The notes under the pieces: model-generated
Databases searched by the model: none
Told to the model about the DNA's origin: nothing
Seen by the model: the letters and a program-made list of their open reading frames with translations, nothing else
NCBI GenBank assembly: GCA_029959195.1
Contig: CP114127.1
Coordinates: 1,302,001-1,366,000, forward strand
From: Dictyophora rubrovolvata
Taxonomy: Eukaryota; Basidiomycota; Agaricomycetes; Phallales; Phallaceae
DNA length: 64,000 bases
Direction: 5' to 3'
Translations under genes and position numbers: made by a program
Shown: in pieces, positions 36,336-47,877 of the stretch
Position numbering within the stretch: position 1 is the first letter of the stretch
How the letters are laid out: every line of letters begins with the position of its first letter

Positions 36336-37581
36336 GTGACATGTATGTTTTTGTATGCATTGATAATGTACAATCACTGGATTGCTTATGTTGTGTAGTA
36401 CCCGACGTGCAGGGCTCATACTGAATATTGACGGGTTCACATGTGGCAATCATTGGAAGATCTCAGAGTGGGTCCTTTCTAACTGACCGTTTCCCTCACA
36501 GGCTATTATTGGCCACGGAAGTTCTTTTGAAATCATTCTCTCATTCTCTAATTGAACTATGTATATTAATATAATTGTTTTGGAAAACTGTACAGCTCTC
36601 ACGTAACCTGTTTTTATTAGTCTATAAAATTTTTTACACGTTCGGCACTCTTTCATAAAGAAAAATGAACATATTTTAAACTGCTTCAGACACATGCAGA
36701 TCCTACGCAGATTCAATATAAATAGTGGATAAATGGGCCCAAGGCTATGAGTGTAATACACAGCTAATGACTCATAATTGAACGGTGGTTGAGATGTTCG
36801 TCGTAACGATCTTCGACATACTACCTAATTGAATCGATAAGGATAATTTACCTTTCATCCTAGGTCATTGAACAACAAATATGTCTGATTCACTCAGACT
36901 GTTACGCTTGGAATACTGAATAAAGGTACTGATTCCCGTGCGAGTTCATTGGTCATCTCTATAGTACAAGTAGGATCTATTTACTCAGGCTCACGCAGTG
37001 GCACCATCGGGACTTTTGAACGAGCAGATATATACAAGCGTGACAGAACGACGCCTTGGAAACTTCACACCCAAGTCCATTTTGCGTATTAGGGGAACGT
37101 TCAATTCTTCTAAATTTAAAAATAGGGAACTCGAGAAGGACTTCGACAAACCTGTGTATGTAATACACCGGATCATTGATTTGTGTACATGCATACCAAC
37201 ATATGAGTTCTTATCGTCGAATGCCATATGCCATATGTTTTCTTTTCGGCAGATATTAGGTGCCGGTGTTGAGAATCTAGCAACTAACTTGTGTCGCCGA
37301 ATACAGCAGAATACAGCTCGTGCATATATCGGTCGACCAGTTTGTCGGCTAGACGAAAAACGGTCTAATCAAACAAACGTATTACCGTCGGCAATTCCTG
37401 CAGTTTTAATTGGCTCGTACTGACAATTTGCCTCATTTAAGAAACTTCCAACTTCTAGGATCCGCTGTCAGTGAGAATTTTCTTCCGCGCCGCGTGCAAA
37501 CACGATGAGAAGGTCTTTTAAAAAAAATTTCCTTGTCTTCTTGAACACTTGTTCCCCGTTTAACCCACCTTCCGCCCCAAT
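36336..37581. other. spacer between array copies 1 and 2
   Basis: One plus-strand frame (36998-37423, 141 codons) has no recognised family. The rest is AT-rich. No relic methyltransferase motif was found. Confidence 0.4.
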
Positions 37582-38346
37582 ATGTCGTCTTTGCCATTTC
37601 TAAAACTCTTCATGCTGTTGACGATGAATGTTATGGTCGTAAAGGCACTTATCCCACCTAATCGAGCAGAACCGAGTTCGGATAAAATCGAGACGAGCAC
37701 TTACGGGGAGAAGTACATGGATCTGATAAGAAAATTCACCATGATTGTGAGTAAGAGGGTTAGCACAGAGCAGACATTCACCAATAAATCATTGTAGCCA
37801 GGCGCCATATTGCCTAATATCCTGCTATGTATCGTCCTATTCCTGACATCTATAAGCCCAACCATATCTGCAGAGATATGTCCCACGGATGTCAATCATG
37901 AGCTACATCGTTTGTCTCCTACATTCCTAGGAGTCTTTTTGGTAGTCGCTGCTGGAACGTCTGCTCGATTTCTATGTTATCAAACGCTGGGAAAGTTTTT
38001 CACTTACGAAATCACCATTCGACCGAAACATAAAATCATAGACATCGGTCCCTACGCGGTCGTACGGCACGCGAGTTATACGGGCTTATTTACGATATTG
38101 TTCGGAGCTGAATGTTTGGTATTCACCTCTCAGAGTCCAGCCATCATATGCGGATGGACCGAGTCCAAGTCGTCCTTTTTCGTAATATCACTTATGGCGG
38201 TTTGGTTATTATGGGGAATATATCTCTCGTACTGGATACTCAGCCGAGTCCAGCTGGAAGAACGGAATCTTCGTGTTCATTTTGGACAGGAGTGGGAGAA
38301 TTATGTAAAGCGAGTTCCTTATCGATTCCTTCCGGGTATCTGTTGA
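37582..38346 (+). CDS. ICMT-family methyltransferase, array copy 2
   Basis: Two exons (37582-37746, 37798-38346), 237 residues. Same layout as copy 1: hydrophobic N-terminus, an exon-1 signature here varied to PPNRAEPSSDKIETSTYGEKY, then the membrane core. The catalytic-region motif reads TIRPKHKIIDIGPYAVVRHA followed by SYTG. The usual RHP proline is replaced by alanine and the Asn before His is replaced by Lys. The end is EERNLRVHFGQEWENYVKRV then PYRFLPGIC. It is the most diverged of the six copies by eye. Frame and splice sites are intact, so it may still be functional or specialised. Confidence 0.87.
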
Positions 38347-39148
38347 GGGGATTGACAACGTAAAGCCTACTAGTACGTAGTTGGGTTGTGGGAATGAATT
38401 TTCAGTGTATATACTCGTGCCGTATGTTTTGGGCGGCACTGCCGACCCTGAAAACAATGACTTCAAAAATACTTGAAGAGAGAGAGATTAAGGGCTCGTG
38501 AAAAGAACTTACGTCTAATAAAGAAGCACTGTACATGAGCCCCGTGGCTGTCTTCGACGACGTCGTGTGAACGCTGGCAAACAGGCACTTGCAGACTGCA
38601 AATGTGGCGGAAAGCAAGATATTTCTGCCGGGGAGCGGCGAGCCCTCACTGGCAGCCTATCAACCCGACAGCACGGTTTGAAGTGTGACAAAACGCGTGA
38701 TGTACGTGTGACAATTACCATCTGGTAAGCGCGCGCCTACGCAGCAGAGCCCGTTGTTATACGACATCATGCATCATGCCGGAACTGGATTTTGACCCCT
38801 GGCGAGAAAATCTCAAAAACAAAAGCGGAATGAATTTACTGTCTGGAGTCTTTGTTAGCCACACGGAAAATTACTTTCTGAATGTGAGCCACGATTTTTA
38901 GTCATTCATCACGTCTACTTACTTGGCTCCAGTGCTCCCAAGCCTCCAAAAGCGGGTCATTTGAAGCTATCCAACTAAGCTGAAGTCATCTTCAATGTCG
39001 GAGAATCAAGCACTCGTGATCGATTCATTTTTGCCTCATGATTATTTATTTAAGCCTCTCGCTCGGCGTTAAGACATGTTTGATAAGTTTTCTCCTCACC
39101 TCCATCCGCTTTTTTTTGCATACGCTCTTGGCCGTGAACTATTTTCAA
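38347..39148. other. spacer between array copies 2 and 3
   Basis: About 800 bp with no supported gene. Minus-strand frames near 38402-38721 show no family features. Confidence 0.4.
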
Positions 39149-39917
39149 ATGTCGTCTGTGGCTTTAAAGCTGGTTGCGTTGTTGCTTATGGCTTCGTTGA
39201 CCGTTAAGGCATGTATTCCGCCCAACAAAGAAACTTCTTCGGACAAAATCGAAAGAAGCACCTTCATGAATAAGTACATCCATTCAATGACAAAATACAT
39301 GACCATAGTGCGTTAAATTTGGAGTTTTCCTATTTCGCCCTTCTGACCGCCTTCAATAGCCAGCCCTTGTTACACCCCATTTCGTCCTGTCCTTCGTTTT
39401 ATTATCGAAGATTCTTTCGTCTACATCTATCTATTCGGGAACATTCGCAAATGTATGCCCTCGAGACGTGAATCACGAGTTAGATCGCTTGTCCCCTTTG
39501 TTTTGGACCGTATACCTTCTAGTTGCAAGTGGATCCATTCTGCGCTTGTTATGTTATAGGGCCCTCGGAAAGTTTTTTACTTTCGAGGTTACCATTCGCT
39601 CGAATCACAAAATCATCGATTCTGGTCTCTATGGAGTTGTACGACACCCGAGTTACACCGGTGCTTTTTCCATATGGGGAGGGACGGCCCTTTGGGTTTT
39701 CAGTTCTCAAAATCCGGCTATCACATGTGGATGGGCAACCTCGTTTCCAATTGTTAGGCTTATCATGGCATCATGGATGTTTGCTGCAATGTTCTTTTGT
39801 TTTACTCTGGTTCAGCGTGTCTTTGTCGAAGAAAGAAATCTTCAAATCCATTTCGGACAAACATGGGACGATTATACGAAACGAGTCCCTTATCGATACG
39901 TACCTGGAGTTTGTTGA
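39149..39917 (+). CDS. ICMT-family methyltransferase, array copy 3
   Basis: Two exons (39149-39307, 39360-39917), 238 residues. Exon 1 holds a strongly hydrophobic stretch (KLVALLLMASLTVKA) then PPNKETSSDKIERSTFMNKY. Exon 2 carries TIRSNHKIIDSGLYGVVRHP, SYTG, EERNLQIHFGQTWDDYTKRV and PYRYVPGVC. GPYG reads GLYG here, a small deviation from the other copies. The intron is 52 bp with GTGCGT...AATAG ends. Confidence 0.88.
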
Positions 39918-40599
39918 GCCACAATGCATACATCCATAGAACGGTGTCGAAATACTTTACACCGGTATGTAATACATTGTCTTCGAGTCGGTAATTAACT
40001 CAAAGGTCGTCGGTCTGGAATACTTCGTATTCTTATTCTAATGCATATCAAACCCTTGTATCCATGTTTTGTAATATACACGGTGTTTCTTACGACCATG
40101 GCCAGCTTCGTATTGAAAGCATCGTCATACCTGGAGGTGGGAATATTTGAAATGACCGCATACCGCATTTGTACTAAGCAACAAGAAACGAGGGAGGACA
40201 GCGCATAATATCGTTCGTTTATCACGTTCCCTTACCACTGAATACGCCACTGATGTCGTGTATATCAGAAATGATATATATTTGCAATTTTGTTATTCAT
40301 ACACGTCCCATAGGACGAACTTCGGCAAGTCCGCTTGCCAGAAGCGAACGCATGATCGGTTTACGCACTGGACATTCAATGTTGCCACAGTTTCAAGCAC
40401 TAGCGCGCAGAATGTCTATGGGATCTTGGATGTCGGAAATCTATCGGACTTCGGCAAAAGAACAGCCAATCCGACGCGCTCTGGCCACATCTGTATAAGT
40501 TTCACTGTAAGTGTGGGGAAAGAACGTTTACGGATTTCTGTTTTCTCATAACAGCCCATCTACATACCCCTGACGCCCTCGACCCTGATCCTCCCACAA
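39918..40599. other. spacer and promoter of array copy 4
   Basis: Contains the block CACTAGCGCGCAG (40398-40410) followed by TATCGGACTTCGG near 40442, which recurs upstream of other array members. No gene supported. Confidence 0.45.
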
Positions 40600-41372
40600 A
40601 TGTCGTACAGTGTGGTTCTTAAGCTAGCCATGCTGTTGACGATGGCCTCGTTGAGTGTAAAGGCATGTACCCCGCCTAATAAAGAAACGTCTTCGGATAA
40701 AATCGAGAAAAGCACCTTCACCAAATACGTTCATCCAATGACAAGATTTGTGGTCATAGTGCGTTATTTGTGCCAAGAATTTCTTTTGAAATTGCAGTTT
40801 AACCAAACTAAACGTATACCAAATAGCCAACTCTCTTGATGCCCAGTTTCACCTTAAGCTTCGTCCTACTACTCAGAACTCCCTTGCGCTCAAGCACATC
40901 CATGGATATATGCCCTCGAGACGTAAATCACGAATTAGACCGCTTGTCGCCTTTATTTTTGGGCATCTTCCTCTTGCTTGCGGGTGGATGTTATCTTCGC
41001 TTACTGTGTTTCAAGACACTGGGGAAATTCTTCACTTTCAAAGTCACTATTCGCTCAAACCACAAAATCGTAGATATTGGCCCCTACGGAATCGTGCGAC
41101 ATCCAGCATACACTGGCGGCTTTCTTGCATATGCTGGTGCGACTCTTCTGGCTTTCAGTTCTCAAAATCCAGCTATTACATGCGGATGGGTGGCGTCGTC
41201 TTTGCCTATCAAGTTTATCATGGCCTTATGGACGTTTTCCACAATTTTCTTTAACTTTGGTATAGTGCAGCGTATCCCATTAGAGGAACAAAATCTACGG
41301 GTTCATTTTGGTCAAGCATGGGATGATTATGTGAAGCGGGTTCCTTATCGATGCATTCCTGGAGTTTATTGA
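40600..41372 (+). CDS. ICMT-family methyltransferase, array copy 4
   Basis: Two exons (40600-40758, 40827-41372), 234 residues. Exon 1: hydrophobic KLAMLLTMASLSVKA then PPNKETSSDKIEKSTF. Exon 2: TIRSNHKIVDIGPYGIVRHP, AYTG, EEQNLRVHFGQAWDDYVKRV, PYRCIPGVY. The protein ends in Tyr rather than Cys. The intron is 68 bp. Confidence 0.88.
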
Positions 41373-42634
41373 GGCACGACGTGTACATTTTTAGAATATC
41401 ATGGAATCACTATATAGCACGTATTCTATATAATGCGCCTTTCTTTTAGCGCAGGCGCTGCTTCAAGTAGGCTGTCCGCTGATTATATATATATAATTTG
41501 GACTATTAATAATGTGTACAATCTGAAAGGAATTGGGTGACTTTGGGGTTAATACAATCCGACTGGCGTGCGTAGCCTCACACAAGCATCACTGCGTTCT
41601 TTGTACCTGTCGAAAGTAAGAACCTGCCTAATTATTATTTGAATACCCACTCATCCAATTTTTCCCGACCTTGGTTGAAACACACTGCCCACTAGCGCGC
41701 AGATATCAGAAGTCAGCTGAATTCAGCTGAGGGTCTGCGATTCTCGGAGCTCTATCGGACTCCGGGAAAAATCAATCTCAAATTAGTTAACCTGTCTGGT
41801 TGTGCAGTTATTATAGACCGACAGTCTAAGAGTAATGTCTTAAACGCCAGCTTTTCTCATTGACAATCGTGGCCCGGGGGCCGGGATGCATGAAGAACAT
41901 AGTATTGCGCATGATCTATCTCTAGTTCGATTCAATGAAGAAGTAAACAACTGGCAATCAGAGTAGGTCGTTTCGATTTCAGTCGGCGGACCATGCTGAC
42001 ACCGTAGTCTCTTCTCTAAGCCGGATTTAGCTTTTGTACTATACTATTTCACGTGAACACCTTGATGTTCTAACTTCTGAAGCACCCACCCCGACTCGCG
42101 ACCCGAAGCCGCCAGCGATAAACGGCCTCTTGGGTAAAGATAGTCAGCCAGGGGTCGTGTTATGTAACACCGTTTGAAATACATATATACTAAAACTGCT
42201 AATGCAGATGGCAACACAATCCGAAAAACAAAGTATATAATTGCTCACGGGGCTTCGCAGAGTCCGCTTCAATTTGATATACATTAATATTACATAGTGC
42301 ATACATATCAGCATATTATTCCAGTCCATGTGCATGTGCTCTAGTAACATAGTTTTTGATACCTACTCCAGCTACGCGCACCTTTATAGGTGGTACTAGT
42401 GTGGGATAGAATCGTGTGATTCGTCTTTGGATGGTCTCTAGCCCTTTGTTCCGGTCCGAGCATGCATCCGACACCGCCAGATTCATTAGACTAGGTTTCT
42501 TGAATCTTGAGACAATCTATCGGACTCCGGTGGAAACAACCAATCCATTCTTATTATCCCAAGTTCATGTTTAATTGAAATGGAGATGTTTAAAAACTCC
42601 CTTGCCCCTCCTATCCTACCCCCACTTTCCCAGA
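41373..42634. other. spacer between array copies 4 and 5, with orphan promoter-like block
   Basis: No gene. A block at about 41692-41775 repeats elements of the copy 4 promoter (CACTAGCGCGCAG then TATCGGACTCCGG) with no gene directly behind it. From about 41995 the sequence matches the stretch upstream of copy 6. The copy of TATCGGACTCCGG at 42518-42530 is the one just upstream of copy 5. Confidence 0.5.
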
Positions 42635-43600
42635 ATGCTGTCTACAGCGGCGGCCCTCAAGCTATTCATGCTATCGACCATGATCGCATTGACTAGAAAA
42701 GCACTCACTCCACCCAACAAAGAAACGTCTTCCGATAAAATTGAAAGAAGCACCTTCATAAACAAATACATTCATCCAATGACACGGTATGGAATTATGG
42801 TAAGTTGAATTAATTGTCCGAAGAATTATTTCTTCTGTAATTCTAACCATCTAGCATTGATAGCCATTCCTCGTCATGCCCAATTTTATTCAAAGCTCTG
42901 TTATATTATTGAAAACTATTTCATCGGTACCTTCTCTCTCGAATACATTCGCGGATATATGCTCTCAAGATGACAATGAACTAAACCGCTTGTCGCCTTT
43001 ATTTTGGAGCATCTTCCTTCTAATCGCAGGTGGTGCCTATCTTCGATTGTTATGTTTCAGGACATTGGGGAAATTTTTCACGTTTTCAGTCACCATTCGT
43101 TCGAACCACACAATCGTCGATGTTGGTCCTTACGGAGTTGTACGACACCCAAGTTATACCGGTGGCTATCTCATGCTCGCCGGTGCTTTTCTTTGGGCTT
43201 TCAGTTCCCAAAATCCAGCTATTACATGCGGATGGGCAGCGTCATCGTTGCTTGTTAAATTGATCATAGCATTGTGGTCTTTCTCCGGAGCTTTCTTTTG
43301 CTTTTCTATAGCGGGACGTATTCCCGTCGAGGAAAGAAATCTCCAGACTCATTTTGGAAAGGCATGGGATGATTATGCGGAGCGGGTTCCGTACCGATGC
43401 CTTCCAGGAATTTGTTGAAGTACAACGTGTATTACACTTGTAGTGTAATTCTTACTAATGGTAGAAACTGTGATCGGCGGGGCGACTTGGCGCCGTCGCA
43501 CACCGGATTAACCTCTAATGTTGGTTTTGGACCGACTACTGATATAATAATTTGAAGTCACCTCTCTTCTGGTTTGAGCCAAGTTCCAGGCATCGTTCAG
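41995..43600 (+). repeat. segmental duplication unit A (carries array copy 5)
   Basis: This segment is paralogous to 44080-45690. Upstream, coding and downstream sequence all match at high identity by eye, for example GCCGGATT/CTAGCT, AACTTCTGAAGCACCCACCC and CTTCCCAGAATGCTGTCTAC. Boundaries are approximate. Confidence 0.8.
42635..43418 (+). CDS. ICMT-family methyltransferase, array copy 5
   Basis: Two exons (42635-42799, 42864-43418), 239 residues. Exon 1 starts MLSTAAALKLF and has PPNKETSSDKIERSTFINKY. Exon 2 has TIRSNHTIVDVGPYGVVRHP, SYTG, EERNLQTHFGKAWDDYAERV, PYRCLPGIC. It is nearly identical to copy 6 in coding and flanking sequence, so the pair is a recent duplicate. An upstream in-frame start candidate at 42575 (MKWRCLKTPL) exists; 42635 matches copies 1-4 better. 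Confidence 0.88.
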
Positions 43601-44720
43601 GCTAGTAAGCCCGTTCCTATTGTCAACTGCTGGCTTTCATACTCGAGGGATTTCTTCACTTATGCTGAAATACTCATTTCTCAAGTTTTCAGAATCAAAA
43701 GCGTATCGTATGGTGTGCGGATGCTCTGATTCATATAAATAATCCAACCCGGCTGAGAATTTCAATGTCGTAATGTTGTCGGGGCAAACCCAACCTCTCG
43801 GGTTTAGGGTTTCAATGAATGGAGGCAAATATCGCATTGCTGAAGTCCAATACGTCACGAGAAGGAAGAACCACCTGTCGAAAAGGTTTGAAATGATTTT
43901 GCGCGTTCAAACTTGATTTGCGACGAAAACTCCACAAAATTTGTAGGATGATAATAGCGTAAAGCACCCCAATTGAAGCATATACGTAAATATCAGTCAA
44001 ATGCAGCGTCTATACTTACCGCGCGGACGACGTTCCGAGTTTGTGTGTTAGTTGCGCGACCACATATATATATGTTGACGCGCCGTAGTCTTTTCTCCAA
44101 GCCGGATCTGGCTCTCGTAGTATACTATTTTACATGCACGCCCTGATGTTGTAACTTCTGAAGCACCCACCCGGACTCAAAGCCTCTTGGGTGAAGATAG
44201 CCAGCCAAGGGTAATATTAACACCTTTTGAAATACACATGTTTTCAAATGTAAATACTAAAATTGCTAATGCAGACTGTATTGGCACACAATCTGAAAAA
44301 CAATTGGATAATTCTCGTGGGGCTTTTCTGATACTTGCTATTCTGTACACCTTTTATAGATAGTACCAATGTGGGACAACTCTTATATCTTTGAAGGTCT
44401 TTCGTTTTATGTTTCCGTTACCTAAGAAGGCTTGGAAACCAAATTTCTTTGATAGGTGAACATTTTAGCTTTGTTTTATATTTTTCTTTATTTGTGAGGA
44501 TACAATCGTCGACGTGTTTGATTTGTCTTTGGATGGTGTCTATAATATTTCATTTGTTCCGGTCGAGCGCGCACCCGGCACCACCAGATTCTTTAGACTG
44601 GGTTTCTTGATGCGGACAGTCTAGTCTACCGGACTCCGGAAAATCTATTTCAAGTTCATGTTGAAATGGGGATGTTTAAAGACTCCCTTACCCCTCCCAT
44701 CCTACCCTCACTTTCCCAGA
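43419..44720. other. spacer between array copies 5 and 6
   Basis: The left part is the 3' flank of unit A and the right part is the 5' flank of unit B. Unit B holds about 130 bp (near 44385-44515) that has no counterpart in unit A. Minus-strand frames at 43637-44000 have no recognised family. Confidence 0.45.
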
Positions 44721-45690
44721 ATGCTGTCTACTACAACGGCCCTGGTCAAGCTATTCATGCTATCGACCACGATCGCATTGACTAGAAAAGCACTCACTCC
44801 ACCCAACAAAGAGACGTCTTCCGATAAAATTGAAAGAAGCACCTTCATAAACAAATATATTCACCCAATGACGAGGTATGGGTTTATAGTAAGTTCAATC
44901 AATTGTCTAAAGAATTATTTCTTTTATAATTCTAACCATCGAGTATCAATAGCCAATCCTCGTCATGCCAATTATCCAAGGCTCTGTTATATTATCCAAA
45001 ATTATTTCATCAATACCTTCTCTCTCAAATAAGTTCGCGGATATATGCTCTCAAGATGACAATGAACTAAACCGCTTGTCGCCTTTATTTTGGAGCATCT
45101 TCCTTCTAATCGCAGGTGGTGCCTATCTTCGATTGTTATGTTTCAGGACATTGGGGAAATTTTTCACGTTTTCAGTCACCATTCGTTCGAACCACACAAT
45201 CGTCGATGTTGGTCCTTACGGAGTTGTACGACACCCAAGTTACACCGGTGGCTACCTCATTTTTGCTGGCGCTGTTCTTTGGGCTTTCAGTTCCCAAAAT
45301 CCAGCTATTACATGTGGATGGGCCGCGTCGTCGTTGCTTGTTAGATTGATCATAGCATTGTGGTCTTTCTCCGGAGCTTTCTTTTGCTTTTCTATAGCGG
45401 GACGTATTCCCGTCGAGGAAAGGAATCTCCAGACTCATTTTGGAAAGGCATGGGATGATTATGTGGAGCGAGTTCCGTATCGATGCTTTCCAGGAATTTA
45501 TTGAATTACAACGTGTACACTTGTAATGTAATTCTCACTAACGCTAGAAATTGTGATCAGCGGCGAGGCGACTTGGCGCCGCCGCACACTGAATTGACCT
45601 CTAATGTTGGTTGTCCGGATGGACCGACTACAGATGTAATTTAGTAATTTGAGGTCGCCTCTCCTGGTTTTAGGCAAGTTCCAGGCATCG
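44080..45690 (+). repeat. segmental duplication unit B (carries array copy 6)
   Basis: Paralogue of 41995-43600; the offset between the two units is close to 2.09 kb. It includes promoter-like ACCGGACTCCGG near 44637 and matching 3' flank (GGCGACTTGGCGCCG). Boundaries are approximate. Confidence 0.8.
44721..45504 (+). CDS. ICMT-family methyltransferase, array copy 6
   Basis: Two exons (44721-44888, 44953-45504), 239 residues. It differs from copy 5 mainly in the N-terminal region at the start of exon 2 and in scattered single residues. The family core TIRSNHTIVDVGPYGVVRHP, SYTG, EERNLQTHFGKAWDDYVERV is retained. The end is PYRCFPGIY, with Tyr in place of the terminal Cys of copy 5. Splice sites and frame are intact. 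Confidence 0.88.
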
Positions 45691-46014
45691 TTTTAAAGCT
45701 TTAAGAAGCAATATTCGTCCCAGATGCAAAGCCGTCAAAAGTATGAGAACTGGCATCATCAGAAAAATAGATGAATGTAGACTCTATAAATCTTGCGACC
45801 CGACGTGTTTCATTTTAAATTGTCGGCGTTCGCGTCCGCGGCGTACGGTGAGGCGGATCCTGTACTGACATGCCGCCAGTATGCTGCAGGCCCATATATT
45901 GAGCAAATACCGTACATATGTGTATTTGACGTGACAACCCGATCTCCCATAAATATGCGCAAGAAATCCCAACACCTGTAGAGTACGAACTTTATAGACA
46001 AATCGACACCGCTT
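45505..46014. other. intergenic between the array and the F-box gene
   Basis: Convergent 3' ends. The left portion is the duplicated 3' flank of unit B. No gene supported. Confidence 0.45.
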
Positions 46015-47877
46015 TCACGAGCGCTTATGAAGCTCGAAACCACCTTCGTATCCAACCATACTGGTGGGCGTCATAGTATCTCTCCATCTCCCGACAAAAT
46101 TGTTCCCAAGGAGGTATCCACGGTATAGCCATCTGCCTCGTTCGTCCGGTCCGTTCTAGATCGAAAGATGCCGTTATTCTTCTCTACTTAGTTCTACGAA
46201 AGAAGGTACTTACGTATTCTTTGAGAATAGTGATGAATCCATCCCTAGCGCGAATACGACCCTTCAATCTGAATTCTCCCCATGCAGAATGACCCTAATA
46301 ATCAATCAATGTCGGTTGAGGTAATATGAAACGAAGATACTAACTTCTCCAATCAAAATGATGTCTCGGATAACTGTGTCTTTGGATATATCTTTTTTAC
46401 TCCGAGTATATATGAAAGACTGTGAATCATGAGAGATAGCCAGTTGACCCTCCGATTCTGCGGCTGTAGCCGGTGAAGGGAAGAACGCGTTCCGCGGAGA
46501 ACCAGGTGGAAGGACCGCATCTGAAGATGAGGCATATAGATGATATTCTCGTAGTTTCCAAACATGGAGGTTTTGACCGATCGTATCATCTGTTGCGATT
46601 TGTGGTGGTTCGCCTGCTAGGATCGCCGCAAACACTCCGAAGTCCAAGTACTATATGGAAAGGTCGTTCAGCTAATGTCTAGGAAAGGATATTATCATTA
46701 ACTTACTGTGAATAATCCTTCCCATGTCCCTTCAAAGGCATTTGGAAAAACAAAATGTTGCACAACACTGCGCGTAGTCGAATCGGTATCAGGGGTATAC
46801 TCGACAGGCTTCCATCTCGCCCAATCTGAATCCCACTGACTACTTCCTCGACCTACGAACGAAGATTTCCGAAACGTTGTCGGATTAGAAAGAGCTTGGG
46901 AGCTCAATCTCCACAGTGTGGGTTCTTTTAGTTGAGCGAGATGTCCTAAAATAGCCGGTAGGGCTACTGACGGACATCTGGGATGAAGAGTTTGGCCTAG
47001 GTATTCTGTGATGTGGATTTCTGAAGGGCTGAATGCGCACGGATGCCTGAAATCCGTCCAAGTAAAGGGTGTGACTGGGTACTAATTGGTTAATAAGTGA
47101 TGGTCAGCGGTCTTCTATACGGAGTCGCACTACTGTGACGCACTCTGTTTGCACCAACGGCAAATGCTCGGTAGATATCTACATACGACGAAGAGTTAAC
47201 AATCCCACCGTTATCTGATTACGAAGTCAGGAAGTACGTCTTGCTACAGTGGGTGTGACTTACCGCAAAGATATAACAGCCACAAAGCTAGACAGTTTTG
47301 AAACGTGCTCCTTGGCCAGCTATTATAGTCACTGTCGTATGTGATACGCGAGGCACCAGAATATTCCAAGAAGAAATCCTTCAACCATTCAGATATTCTC
47401 CCCCACTCTTTGAGTTGCGTGGCGTTCTTGCCATCGTTCTAACCCAATTGATGGCTCAACATGCAGCAGCACTGATATTTGGCAAAGAGACCATACCTCT
47501 AACATCATCAAAATAGCTTGCCATAGATCATTCTCCTGATATGAAGAGTCCGACAAAACGAGTTGACTGCCATCACCGTGTCGCAACCGCTGCAAGGCAG
47601 TGAATCTTCGGCTCAGTTCTAAGGAAAGAGCGGTGGTGGTGACATGTTCGGGATCTAATCTTCGTCTAATTGCGGTGGTATCGAATTTGTATGAAAAGAT
47701 GGCTGCATAAAGGGTTGGGTTGCGGGAGAGCGCCAGAGAATTGTGCAATTCCTTGCAACCGACTGACAAGGATACAAGGTCCGTCGGAGGTCCTGATAAC
47801 TGATTTGTCCCAACATAGTGAGCAATGTGTTCCAGAACTTCAAAAGGAATGGTAAGAAGAGAATGCGCGATTGACAT
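46015..47877 (-). CDS. F-box protein
   Basis: Seven exons (47877-47497, 47438-47264, 47178-47144, 47081-46707, 46650-46345, 46294-46214, 46155-46015) give 497 residues. The N-terminus is an F-box: LLTIPFEVLEHIAHYVG, then a DLVSLSVGCKELHNSL-type helix. F-box proteins link substrates to the SCF ubiquitin ligase through Skp1. The C-terminal part is a sheet-rich domain common in basidiomycete F-box proteins (GHSAWGEFRLKGRIRARDGF, GRWLYRGYLLGNNFVGRWRD, GYEGGFEL). Substrates are unknown. All six introns are GT-AG and phase-consistent; one exon is only 35 nt. Confidence 0.88.

Noticed and set aside
36998-37423. 141-codon frame between array copies 1 and 2
   Set aside because: It has no methyltransferase motif, is not repeated in the other spacers, and has no recognisable family.
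41995-45690. Mobile element as the cause of the duplicated units
   Set aside because: No terminal repeats, target-site duplications or transposase/reverse transcriptase frames were seen; unequal crossing-over within the array is simpler.
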